From an uncultured Eggerthellaceae bacterium (GTDB lineage Bacteria; Actinomycetota; Coriobacteriia; Coriobacteriales; Eggerthellaceae), in contig CAJUFC010000190.1 of assembly GCA_910585565.1 (NCBI GenBank), positions 1 to 18,492 on the forward strand: 18,492 nt of DNA, read 5' to 3'. Positions 6,386 through 13,403 of the stretch are shown piece after piece. How positions within the stretch are numbered: position 1 is the stretch's first letter; every line of letters starts with the position of its first letter. The translations under genes were made by a program, and so were the position numbers. The notes beneath the pieces are model-generated. The model searched no databases, was not told where the DNA came from, and was given only the letters and a program-made list of their open reading frames with translations.

Positions 6386-8140
6386 ATGATAGACGGTGAT
6401 ATGGAAAAACTCTATCCATCCGCAAAGACGCTCGTGCAGGACTGCGTAGCGAGCCGGGTGTTTGCCAAGGATGCATCGCTGTACGACTACTCGACGGCGG
6501 CGCGCGAGAGCGCCGAGCATTATATGGGTTGGACCGACCTGGCGAGCCATCCGCATTGCGATCTTGACGAGATCATGGCGTTTGCCGATGAGGTGGTGGC
6601 CTCCGGCATCGACACGGTGGTGCTGCTCGGGCAGGGCGGGTCGACTCAGGCGCCGATGACCATCACGAAATACAACAAGCTGGACAAAAACCGCGTTACG
6701 TTCAAGGTGCTCGACAGTGATTCTCCCATTCGCTTCCGCAAGCTGCGCGCGTTCTGCCGGCCCGAGACGACGTTGTTCATCGTGTCGTCGAAAAGCGGCG
6801 GCACGATCGAGCCGCGCATGATGCTCAAGGCCGTCACCGAGTCGTTCGGGGCCGATCTGGGGGACGAGTTCCCGCAGCACTTGGTTGCGATCACCGACCC
6901 GGGCTCTGCGCTCGAGCAGATGGCGCATGAGCAGGGCTGGCGCAAGGTGTTCTCCGGCGTGCCCGAGGTGGGTGGGCGCTTCTCGGCGCTGTCGGTGTTC
7001 GGGCTGGTGCCTGCGGCGCTCGTCGGCATCGACATCCGCAAGCTGCTGGCGCATGCGAGCGAGGCCGAGCGCCGTTGCTCGGAGGACGCCATCGACAACC
7101 CCGCCATCAACCTGGCGGCGTTTCTCTACGACAACTACCAGCAGGGCCGCAACAAGTTCTCGTTCCTGACGCCCAAGCGCGGGCGCGTCTTGGGGCTGTG
7201 GATCGAGCAGCTGATCGCCGAGTCGCTGGGCAAGGACGGCCAAGGCATCCTGCCCAACATCGAGATCGACACGCTGTTGCTGACGAAAGACCCGGGCGAC
7301 CGCTCGGTCATCATGTACCAGACCAAGACCGACTTGTGGGACGAGCGGCGCAACTTCGAGATGAGCCTCGCCTACGTGGACGCGAACATCCCGCGTCAGA
7401 ACTACCGGATTGACGAGGTGGAAGAGGTGGCCGAGCACTTCGTCATGTGGGAGTACGCCACAGCGATGTGCGGCTACCTGATGAAGGTGGCGCCGTTCGA
7501 CCAGCCCGACGTGCAGTCGACCAAGACCGCCGTGCTGGAGATGCTGGCCGATGGCCTGCCCGAGCCAGACTATGTTGAGACGTTCGTGCCTGAGGTGGAC
7601 ATGGGGCAGATCGAGGTGCGGCAGGCGCCGGTGTTTGCCGCCTGCAAGACGCTGCACGACACGCTGTACGAGCTTTTCATGTCCATCGGTCCGGACGACT
7701 ACTTCGCGATGAACTCGTTTTTGCCGTTCACGGGCGAGGGGCGTCGCGAGGCGCTGGAGGCCATTCGTCACAGCGCGGCGCGGCACTTCGGTGTCGTGTC
7801 GTGCCTCGAGATAGGCCCGCGCTACCTGCATTCCACCGGCCAGCTGCAAAAGGGCGGCCAGAACAACGGCGTGTTTTTGGTGATATCGGCAGGCGAGCTG
7901 AAGGACATCCCGCTGCCCGAGGGCTCGGAAGCCACGTCGCTGGGGGCGCTGGCCAAGGCGCAAGCCATCGGCGACATGAAGACGCTGGCCGAGCGCGGCC
8001 GCCGCGTCGTCAGCGTGCATCTGCCGGACAACTCGGGCGTCACGCTGCGCATGCTGAGCGAGGTCGCCCGCAGGGCCATCTGGGAGGCCTGCATCGCCAA
8101 AGGCGGCATCGGGGCTGGGGCTGCTGGCGTCGCAGAGTGA
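6386..8140 (+). CDS. pgi: Glucose-6-phosphate isomerase, Tal/Pgi-fusion type
   Basis: It interconverts glucose 6-phosphate and fructose 6-phosphate in the cytosol. Two SIS-type sugar-phosphate domains are visible. LGQGGSTQAP lies near residue 82, the phosphate loop VSSKSGGTIEP near 132, the first family signature VGGRFSAL near 194, the glutamate motif IAESLGK near 277, and the second signature FDQPDVQSTK near 371. The C-terminal part IGPRYLHSTGQLQKGG followed by GRRVVSVHL is the hallmark of the isomerase half of transaldolase/glucose-6-phosphate isomerase fusions, but here no transaldolase domain precedes it. The start at ATG 6386 follows AAGGGGTG (6373-6380); the frame stays open further upstream to 6248 without a plausible ribosome site. 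The protein has 584 residues and is probably monocistronic. Confidence 0.88.
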   Translation: MIDGDMEKLYPSAKTLVQDCVASRVFAKDASLYDYSTAARESAEHYMGWTDLASHPHCDLDEIMAFADEVVASGIDTVVLLGQGGSTQAPMTITKYNKLDKNRVTFKVLDSDSPIRFRKLRAFCRPETTLFIVSSKSGGTIEPRMMLKAVTESFGADLGDEFPQHLVAITDPGSALEQMAHEQGWRKVFSGVPEVGGRFSALSVFGLVPAALVGIDIRKLLAHASEAERRCSEDAIDNPAINLAAFLYDNYQQGRNKFSFLTPKRGRVLGLWIEQLIAESLGKDGQGILPNIEIDTLLLTKDPGDRSVIMYQTKTDLWDERRNFEMSLAYVDANIPRQNYRIDEVEEVAEHFVMWEYATAMCGYLMKVAPFDQPDVQSTKTAVLEMLADGLPEPDYVETFVPEVDMGQIEVRQAPVFAACKTLHDTLYELFMSIGPDDYFAMNSFLPFTGEGRREALEAIRHSAARHFGVVSCLEIGPRYLHSTGQLQKGGQNNGVFLVISAGELKDIPLPEGSEATSLGALAKAQAIGDMKTLAERGRRVVSVHLPDNSGVTLRMLSEVARRAIWEACIAKGGIGAGAAGVAE

Positions 8141-8171
8141 CAAAAGCCGCCCTCACACGGCGGCTTTTGTC
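8139..8171 (+). terminator. Strong intrinsic terminator after pgi
   Basis: A 13-bp perfect stem GACAAAAGCCGCC / GGCGGCTTTTGTC has loop CTCACAC (8152-8158). The stem starts inside the pgi stop codon (8138-8140). The A-rich and T-rich ends of the stem make it potentially active in both directions. Confidence 0.9.
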
Positions 8172-8218
8172 GTAGCGCATAAGTCATAACCGGAGGGCGA
8201 TGCCTCACGTCTGCTATT

Positions 8219-8248
8219 TTGACACGGTTCGATTTCATTGACCATTCT
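8219..8248 (+). promoter_or_regulatory. Possible hypF promoter
   Basis: A consensus -35 TTGACA (8219-8224) is followed after 18 bp by CATTCT (8243-8248), a 3/6 match to TATAAT. Further TTGAC pentamers occur at 8238 and 8261. With a weak -10 the promoter may need an activator. The ribosome site before hypF is only GGAG (8254-8257), 10 nt from the ATG. Confidence 0.35.
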
Positions 8249-8267
8249 GATGCGGAGTCGTTGACTG

Positions 8268-10835
8268 ATGATAGACGCGCTGGACATACATGTAAAAGGC
8301 ATCGTGCAAGGGGTGGGGTTCCGCCCCTTCGTCTATCGGCTTGCGAAGAAATATCTCATCAATGGCTGGGTGATGAACACCGTTGATGGGGTGCACATTC
8401 GCGCCGAGGGCGACGAGAAGCTGATGGACGAGTTCGTGATGGAGATTTCGGAGAACGCGCCAGCTGCGGCGCAGGTAACCGAGATCGAGATGCGCGAGGT
8501 GCCCCTCGAGCCATATGACGGCTTCGAGATTCGCTTCTCTGACGACGGCGAGGCGGCAGAGACGACGCTGGTGTCGCCGGATTTGGCGACGTGCGCCGAC
8601 TGCCAACGCGAGCTGTTCGACGAGTCGGATCGACGCTATCGCTACCCGTTTATCAACTGCACCAACTGCGGGCCTCGCTTCACCATCATCGACGAGCTGC
8701 CATACGACCGCGCGAGCACGTCTATGCGCGACTTCGAGATGTGCGATGCGTGCGCTGCCGAGTATGCCGACCCGGCCGACCGGCGATTCCATGCGCAGCC
8801 GGATGCGTGCTTTGCGTGCGGGCCGCACATCAGCTGGTCCGAAGACGCGGGCGAGACGGTCGCGTGGGGCGACACGCGTGCGGCAAGCGATGCGATCTTC
8901 GCGCGCGCGGTGACGCTGCTGCTGGAAGGCAAGATACTGGCCGTCAAGGGGCTGGGCGGCTTTCATCTCGTGTGTGACGCCAACAACGCGCAGGCGGTGG
9001 CGCTCTTGCGGGAGCGCAAGCGTCGCGAGGGCAAGCCGTTTGCGGTCATGATGGCGTCGCTTGATGACGTGCGGGGCGTGTGCGAAGTGGGCGTCGAGGA
9101 GGCCGCCGTGCTCGCTGGCGCGGCGCGTCCCATCGTGCTCTTGCGCAAGCAGCTGGGGGCTGCGTTTGCGCCGGGCTTGGCTGATGCGTTGCCCGAGTTG
9201 GGCGTCATGCTGCCCTATACGCCTGTGCAGCAGCTGTTGCTGCACGACTTTGCGGCGGCTGTCGAGGCTGCCGGTGCGACGGGCGCGGCGGCAGCGGCGG
9301 GCGCGTCCGAGGCGGCGCTTGTCGCCAATCCGCCCATGCTGGTCATGACGTCGGGCAATCTGCACGACGAGCCTATCGTGATCGATGACGCCGAAGCCTA
9401 TCAGCGGCTCGCCGTGGTGGCTGACGCGTTTTTGGGAAACAACCGACGCATTCTCACGCGGTTCGACGACTCGGTCGTGCGCGTCATTCGCGCTGGCACG
9501 GCTGGCGAGACGGTGCAGATGATTCGCCGCGCCCGCGGCTACGCACCTGCCCCGATCGCGGTGGCGCAAGCCCTCGGCGTTGACGAGGCCGCGCCCGCTG
9601 GCTCGCGCACCATCTTCGCGGCAGGTCCCGAGCAGAAAAACACGTTCGCGTTCCTGCGCACGGGCGCTGCTGAGGGCGCAGGCGACGCGGCGGCCGCCAG
9701 CGCGCAAGCCTTCGTCTCGCAGCACATCGGCGACATGGAGAACGCCGAGGTGTTCGACGCGTGGCTTGAGGCCAAGCGCCGCTATGAGGCGCTGTTCGAC
9801 CTCGCCGCCGACGAGCTTGCGTGCGACCTGCATCCGGAATACCTCACGTCCAAGTGGGCGCGCGAGCGCGCGGCGCTGCATCAGCCGCCGCTGCCGCTGG
9901 TCGAGGTGCAGCACCATCATGCGCACATCGCGGCGGTCATGGGGGAGCATGCGCTTGCCGGTGCTGTGTGTGGCATTGCCTTTGACGGCACGGGCTATGG
10001 GGCCGACGGCAACATCTGGGGCGGCGAGGCGCTGCTCGCCAACCGACAGGACTTCGAGCGGTTTGCCAATTTTGCGTATGTGCCCATGCCGGGGGGCGCC
10101 TCTGCGGTGCGGCGTCCGCTGCAGATGGCCTATGGCGTGCTGTGGGAATACGATCTGCTGGACCATCCGGCTGCAGCGGAGGCGCTGGCCCCGCTGGGGG
10201 AAGCGCAGCGCGAGACGCTGGAGACGATGATCGACCAAGGTGTCAACACGCCGGTGACCTCGTCGGTGGGACGTCTCTTCGACGCAGCCAGCGCCCTGTT
10301 GGGCATCTGCACCGAGCCGACCTACGAAGGCGAGCCGGCCATTCTGCTGGAAGCGGCCCTGGGGGATGCGGCTGAGCGCGTGGCGACGCGCGCCGGCGTG
10401 GCTGATGGCGGCACGGCCGACGCTGGCGCGGCTGATGGTGGCGCTGCCTATCGCATCGACGTGGTCAAGAACACCGCGACCGACACATCGACTGCGCACG
10501 ACACGTCAGTCGTGCTGCTTGACGCGGCGCCGGTGTTTCAGGCGCTGCTGGACGACAAGGCGGCTGGCGTGTCTGTGCCCGTCATCGCGCGGCGCTTCCA
10601 CGACGCGTTCGTTGACGCCATCGTGCAGGTGGCCCATCTCGTGCAGGCGCTGTACGACATCACGACCATCGCGCTGTCTGGCGGCGTCTTCATGAATCGC
10701 TATCTCATCGAGCATGCCGCTTCCGCGCTCGAGGCCGCCGGCTTCACCGTTGTCCTTCATCGCGAGCTGCCGCCCAACGATGGCTGCATTTCCTTCGGCG
10801 AAGCCGTGGTAACATACGCCAAAACCGCATCGTAG
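8268..10835 (+). CDS. hypF: Carbamoyltransferase HypF, [NiFe]-hydrogenase maturation
   Basis: HypF turns carbamoyl phosphate and ATP into carbamoyl-adenylate and passes the carbamoyl group to the C-terminal cysteine of HypE, the source of the cyanide ligands. The domains appear in the family order. An acylphosphatase domain comes first (VQGVGFRPF, with R19 and N37). Two zinc fingers of the exact form CX2CX18CX2C follow (C109/C112/C131/C134 and C159/C162/C181/C184). A YrdC-like domain (KRREGKPFAVM, MTSGNLHDEPI) is next, then the Kae1-like carbamoyltransferase domain with the metal-binding HHHAH motif near residue 550 and GGVFMNRYL near the end. At 855 residues it exceeds the usual ~750. Ala/Gly-rich inserts near residues 330-350 and 705-745 account for part of the excess. 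It has its own possible promoter and is followed by hypC after a repeat-filled gap. Confidence 0.95.
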   Translation: MIDALDIHVKGIVQGVGFRPFVYRLAKKYLINGWVMNTVDGVHIRAEGDEKLMDEFVMEISENAPAAAQVTEIEMREVPLEPYDGFEIRFSDDGEAAETTLVSPDLATCADCQRELFDESDRRYRYPFINCTNCGPRFTIIDELPYDRASTSMRDFEMCDACAAEYADPADRRFHAQPDACFACGPHISWSEDAGETVAWGDTRAASDAIFARAVTLLLEGKILAVKGLGGFHLVCDANNAQAVALLRERKRREGKPFAVMMASLDDVRGVCEVGVEEAAVLAGAARPIVLLRKQLGAAFAPGLADALPELGVMLPYTPVQQLLLHDFAAAVEAAGATGAAAAAGASEAALVANPPMLVMTSGNLHDEPIVIDDAEAYQRLAVVADAFLGNNRRILTRFDDSVVRVIRAGTAGETVQMIRRARGYAPAPIAVAQALGVDEAAPAGSRTIFAAGPEQKNTFAFLRTGAAEGAGDAAAASAQAFVSQHIGDMENAEVFDAWLEAKRRYEALFDLAADELACDLHPEYLTSKWARERAALHQPPLPLVEVQHHHAHIAAVMGEHALAGAVCGIAFDGTGYGADGNIWGGEALLANRQDFERFANFAYVPMPGGASAVRRPLQMAYGVLWEYDLLDHPAAAEALAPLGEAQRETLETMIDQGVNTPVTSSVGRLFDAASALLGICTEPTYEGEPAILLEAALGDAAERVATRAGVADGGTADAGAADGGAAYRIDVVKNTATDTSTAHDTSVVLLDAAPVFQALLDDKAAGVSVPVIARRFHDAFVDAIVQVAHLVQALYDITTIALSGGVFMNRYLIEHAASALEAAGFTVVLHRELPPNDGCISFGEAVVTYAKTAS

Positions 10836-11030
10836 CCCCACCCCGCGTCATCCTGAGCACTCGAAGCCCAGTGGGCTTCGAGGCGAGGGCGCGAAGCGGC
10901 CGAGCGCTCATGATTTTTTCATACGAATGTGGGCCGAAGGCCCGGCCCCACCCTGCGTCATCCTGAGCGGAGGGCCGAAGGCCCGGCCCCACCCCGCGTC
11001 ATCCTGAGCGGAGGGCCGAAGGTCCGGAGT
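10836..11030. repeat. CATCCTGAGC-type interspersed repeat cluster
   Basis: Three copies of a 23-bp element containing CGTCATCCTGAGC lie at 10836-10858, 10946-10968 and 10987-11009. The last two belong to a 41-bp tandem unit that also contains the palindrome GGGCCGAAGGCCC (10931-10943, 10972-10984, and with one change 11013-11025). After the first copy there is an 11-bp hairpin CTCGAAGCCCA / TGGGCTTCGAG (10860-10882). The array ends in AGTCGAAGGATCT (11028-11040) and the palindrome CGCTGCAGCG (11041-11050). This is the composition of the common REP-like intergenic elements of many bacteria; no gene is present in the gap. T6 at 10914-10919 may help end the hypF transcript. Confidence 0.8.
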
Positions 11031-11103
11031 CGAAGGATCTCGCTGCAGCGAAGCGTGCTTTCAGGCCGAGACTGTGCGCAACTTGATTGGAGGCGTTATA
11101 TAT

Positions 11104-11445
11104 ATGTGTCTAGCCATTCCCGCTCGGGTGACCGAGCTTGCCGGCGATAGCTTGGCGACCGTGGACATCTTGGGCGCGACGCGCGAGATTTCCGTCGACC
11201 TCACGCCGCAGGTGGCGGTGGGCGACTATGTGCTCGTGCATGCCGGATTTGCCATCGAGGTGGTAGACGAGCAGTTTGCCCAGGAGACGATCGAGCTCAT
11301 TCGCGAGTTTCCCGAGCTGGCCGCCGATGACGCGTCGCCGCAGCCGACGGGCGCGCAAACGGGCGCCCAGCCGGCAGCAACGGGCGCGCAGCCGGCAGGC
11401 GTCTCCATGCAGGGCATGCTGGCCTCTCTCGCCGATGAGCTATAG
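11104..11445 (+). CDS. hypC: Hydrogenase maturation chaperone HypC
   Basis: HypC is a small OB-fold-like chaperone that, with HypD, carries the Fe(CN)2CO unit and delivers it to the hydrogenase large-subunit precursor. The start is fixed by the invariant N-terminus MCLAIPARV, in which Cys2 binds iron after Met removal; the frame continues upstream but without that constraint. GGAGG (11089-11093) lies 10 nt before the ATG. The conserved VGDYVLVHAGFAIEVV with its histidine lies near residues 38-53. The core ends near residue 80; the last 33 residues form an Ala/Gln/Gly-rich tail with TGAQ three times, unusual for this family. The hypD start follows after 14 bp, so the two are an operon. Confidence 0.95.
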   Translation: MCLAIPARVTELAGDSLATVDILGATREISVDLTPQVAVGDYVLVHAGFAIEVVDEQFAQETIELIREFPELAADDASPQPTGAQTGAQPAATGAQPAGVSMQGMLASLADEL

Positions 11446-11459
11446 GGGGCGCTGGCACC

Positions 11460-12545
11460 ATGCAGTTTGACGCGTTCAAAGACCCAGAGCTTGCGCGCGG
11501 GCTGGTTGGCTCGATTCGCGTGCTGGCCGAAGCCATCGGACGCGACGTCACGCTGATGGAGGTGTGCGGCACGCACACGGTGTCCATCGCGCGCGCGGGC
11601 ATCCGCTCGCTCATGCCCGACAACGTGCATCTTGCGTCGGGGCCCGGGTGCCCGGTGTGCGTTACGTCCAACCACGACATCGACAAGGTCATCGCGCTGG
11701 CGCGCATGCCGGAAGTCATCATCGCCACGTTCGGCGACATGACGCGCGTGCCCGGCTCTACGTCCAGCCTGTTGGGCGAGCAGGCACATGGGGCCGATGT
11801 GCGCATCGTCTATTCGCCGCTCGACGCGCTGCGCATTGCCGAGGAAAACCCCGACCGCGAGGTCGTCTTCGTCGGTGTCGGCTTCGAGACGACAACGCCG
11901 CTGGTGGCAATGGCCATTAAGCGTGCGAGCGCGGCCGGCCTGACGAACTTCTCCGTCTATGGCGCGCACAAGAACATGCCGGGTGCGCTTGAGGCCATTG
12001 TGAACGACCCCGAGCTCAAGGTGGATGCGCTCATCTTGCCTGGTCACGTGTCGACCATCATCGGGGCTGCGCCGTATGAGTTTTTGGCTGAGCGCTACGG
12101 GCTGCCCGGCGTCATCACCGGGTTCGAGCCGGTAGACATCTTGCAAGGCATCGCCATGATCTTGCGCCAGCTAGCCAAGGGCCGCGCCGAGGTGGAGATC
12201 GCCTATGCGCGCGGCGTCATGCGCGAAGGCAACCCGGTCGCGCTGGCGGCCATCGACGAGGTGTTCGAGACGGTAGGCGCCACCTGGCGCGGGCTAGGCG
12301 AGATTCCGGGCAGCGGGTACGCCATCCGCGACGCATTCGCGCGCTGCGACGCGATGCGCCGGCTCGCGCCCGCAGTCGAGCCGACCATCGAGCATGCCGG
12401 CTGCCGCTGCGGCGACGTCCTGCGCGGCGCCATCACCCCCGCCGATTGCCCGCTTTTCCGTCGCGCGTGCACGCCCGAGAACCCCATCGGCCCCTGCATG
12501 GTCTCCAGCGAAGGCGCCTGCGCCGCCTACTACCGGTACTACTAA
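11460..12545 (+). CDS. hypD: Hydrogenase maturation iron-sulfur protein HypD
   Basis: HypD is the scaffold on which the Fe(CN)2CO group is assembled; it holds a [4Fe-4S] cluster and works in complex with HypC. The 361 residues are normal. The active cysteines are in MEVCGTHT (C36) and GPGCPVC (C64, C67). GVGFETTTP and FSVYGAHKNMPGAL are conserved core motifs. The cysteine-rich C-terminus (AGCRCGDVLRG, PADCPLF, RACTPENPIGPCMV) binds the cluster. The ribosome site is the G5 run at 11445-11449, overlapping the hypC stop codon. In many genomes hypE follows directly; here the next gene is an antitoxin and no hypE fragment is seen. Confidence 0.96.
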   Translation: MQFDAFKDPELARGLVGSIRVLAEAIGRDVTLMEVCGTHTVSIARAGIRSLMPDNVHLASGPGCPVCVTSNHDIDKVIALARMPEVIIATFGDMTRVPGSTSSLLGEQAHGADVRIVYSPLDALRIAEENPDREVVFVGVGFETTTPLVAMAIKRASAAGLTNFSVYGAHKNMPGALEAIVNDPELKVDALILPGHVSTIIGAAPYEFLAERYGLPGVITGFEPVDILQGIAMILRQLAKGRAEVEIAYARGVMREGNPVALAAIDEVFETVGATWRGLGEIPGSGYAIRDAFARCDAMRRLAPAVEPTIEHAGCRCGDVLRGAITPADCPLFRRACTPENPIGPCMVSSEGACAAYYRYY

Positions 12546-12604
12546 AGGCAGGGCGCCTCGTCCTTTCGGGGCTAGGTTTATCTTTTGGCTCCTAGTGGCA
12601 CTAT

Positions 12605-12623
12605 TGTATACATAATATATACA
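12605..12623. promoter_or_regulatory. Candidate operator upstream of the toxin-antitoxin genes
   Basis: An inverted repeat TGTATA (12605-12610) / TATACA (12618-12623) with a 7-bp AT spacer lies in an AT-rich island 73 bp before the antitoxin start. Dyads of this kind are typical binding sites for ribbon-helix-helix antitoxins. The link is inferred from position. Confidence 0.4.
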
Positions 12624-12639
12624 GTACATATCAACATGC

Positions 12640-12669
12640 TTTACAATTTGCCTTAGCAGAGAGTATGCT
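12640..12669 (+). promoter_or_regulatory. Likely promoter of the toxin-antitoxin operon with overlapping dyad
   Basis: TTTACA (12640-12645), an 18-bp spacer and TATGCT (12664-12669) form a reasonable sigma-70-type promoter with a leader of about 20 nt. The inverted repeat GAGAG (12659-12663) / CTCTC (12674-12678) brackets the -10, a suitable place for autorepression by the antitoxin-toxin complex. Confidence 0.5.
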
Positions 12670-12695
12670 GTATCTCTCAAGGAAGGGAGCGCGCT

Positions 12696-12953
12696 ATGAC
12701 TACGGCGATGGTTAATGTTCGGATGGATGTTGAGACCAAGCGCGATATGGAATCGGTCTGCAAGGAATTGGGCATGAGCATGACGACGGCCTTCACCATC
12801 TTCGCCAAGAAGATGGGGCGCGAGCGTCGCATTCCTTTCGAGGTTTCAATCGACCCGTTTTATACTGAAGCCAACCTCGCTCACATTCGTCGCGGTGTTG
12901 CTGCCCTCGATGCTGGTCGTGGTGCAAGTCATGAATTGCTAGAAGATGAATAA
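12696..12953 (+). CDS. RelB/DinJ-family antitoxin
   Basis: A type II antitoxin of 85 residues. The N-terminal part has the ribbon-helix-helix pattern of RelB/DinJ: MVNVRMDVETKRDMESVCKE followed by LGMSMTTAFTIFAKKMG. The family phrase RIPFEVSIDPFYTEANLAHI follows, and the acidic tail would wrap the toxin. It binds DNA as a dimer and represses its own promoter. The ribosome site GGAAGGGAG (12681-12689) is strong. The last 8 bp overlap the toxin gene (ATGAATAA), so translation is coupled. The partner is YoeB-like, a toxin more often paired with YefM/Phd-type antitoxins. Confidence 0.88.
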   Translation: MTTAMVNVRMDVETKRDMESVCKELGMSMTTAFTIFAKKMGRERRIPFEVSIDPFYTEANLAHIRRGVAALDAGRGASHELLEDE

Positions 12954-13212
12954 GGTCTGGGCTCCTGAGGCGTGGGACGACTATCTTTGGTGGCAGACCC
13001 AAGACAAAAGAACCCTCAAGAAGATCAACGCTCTTATTAAAGATATAGAACGCAGCGGTTTTTCGGCGGGTATTGGAAAGCTGGAGCCGCTTCGGGGTGA
13101 TCTTTCTGGATTTTGGTCGCGTCGGATAGATGAGCAGAATAGGCTTGTCTATCGCGTCGTTGGGGCGAGCATAGAGATCGCCTCTTGCAAATCTCATTAC
13201 GGAGATGCCTGA
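12946..13212 (+). CDS. yoeB: YoeB/Txe-family mRNA-cleaving toxin
   Basis: An 88-residue ribosome-dependent endoribonuclease toxin. The family pattern runs through the whole length: W10..Y13..W15-W16 and D20, KKINALIKDIERSGF, GIGKLEPLRGDLSGFWSRRI, NRLVYRV and the C-terminal SCKSHYGD. The catalytic residues of E. coli YoeB correspond to E47, R66, H84 and Y85 here, all present. The usual EHRLVY reads QNRLVY, a small departure next to the catalytic arginine. All expected residues are intact, so the toxin is probably active and must be kept in check by the overlapping antitoxin gene. No terminator is evident directly after the stop codon. Confidence 0.9.
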   Translation: MNKVWAPEAWDDYLWWQTQDKRTLKKINALIKDIERSGFSAGIGKLEPLRGDLSGFWSRRIDEQNRLVYRVVGASIEIASCKSHYGDA

Positions 13213-13246
13213 TTGTCTGCTCTGTTCATGAGAGCCTTCATGTTGG

Positions 13247-13309
13247 CTGAAAGGCTTTCAGGTTTCTTTCAGGTTGTGGTGGAATTGTGATTTTCAGAAA
13301 ACTTTCAGG
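13247..13309 (+). promoter_or_regulatory. Array of TTTCAG heptamers with 11-bp period, probable response-regulator operator
   Basis: TTTCAGG occurs at 13256-13262 and 13267-13273, and TTTCAGA/TTTCAGG at 13292-13298 and 13303-13309. Within each pair the period is exactly 11 bp. An inverted copy, CTGAAAG (13247-13253), abuts the first one. Seven-base direct repeats with 4-bp spacers are the usual site of OmpR/PhoB-type response regulators. The array ends 18 bp before the -35 of the next gene, a position suited to activation. Confidence 0.55.
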
Positions 13310-13327
13310 TTTCTTGCCTCCAAACCG

Positions 13328-13356
13328 TTTACATCGTGAGGGAAGAGGGTTATAAA
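13328..13356 (+). promoter_or_regulatory. Strong promoter of the secreted-protein gene
   Basis: TTTACA (13328-13333), a 17-bp spacer and TATAAA (13351-13356) are near consensus. The leader of about 40 nt contains the small hairpin TTGA-AAAA-TCAA (13379-13390) and then the perfect Shine-Dalgarno AAGGAGG (13391-13397), 6 nt before the ATG. Confidence 0.8.
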
Positions 13357-13403
13357 TAATCACGGTTGTTAAGATTGGTTGAAAAATCAAAAGGAGGAAA
13401 ACC

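Noticed and set aside
6278..8143. 621-codon minus-strand frame opposite pgi
   Set aside because: It mirrors pgi codons in GC-rich DNA; the product is His/Arg/Gln-rich and has no family features, while the plus strand shows complete isomerase motifs.
8235..10499. 754-codon minus-strand frame opposite hypF
   Set aside because: It is a shadow of hypF, whose zinc fingers and HHHAH motif are unambiguous.
10931..11025. CRISPR array
   Set aside because: The repeated unit is contiguous with a 41-bp period, has no unique spacers of constant length, and no cas gene is nearby.
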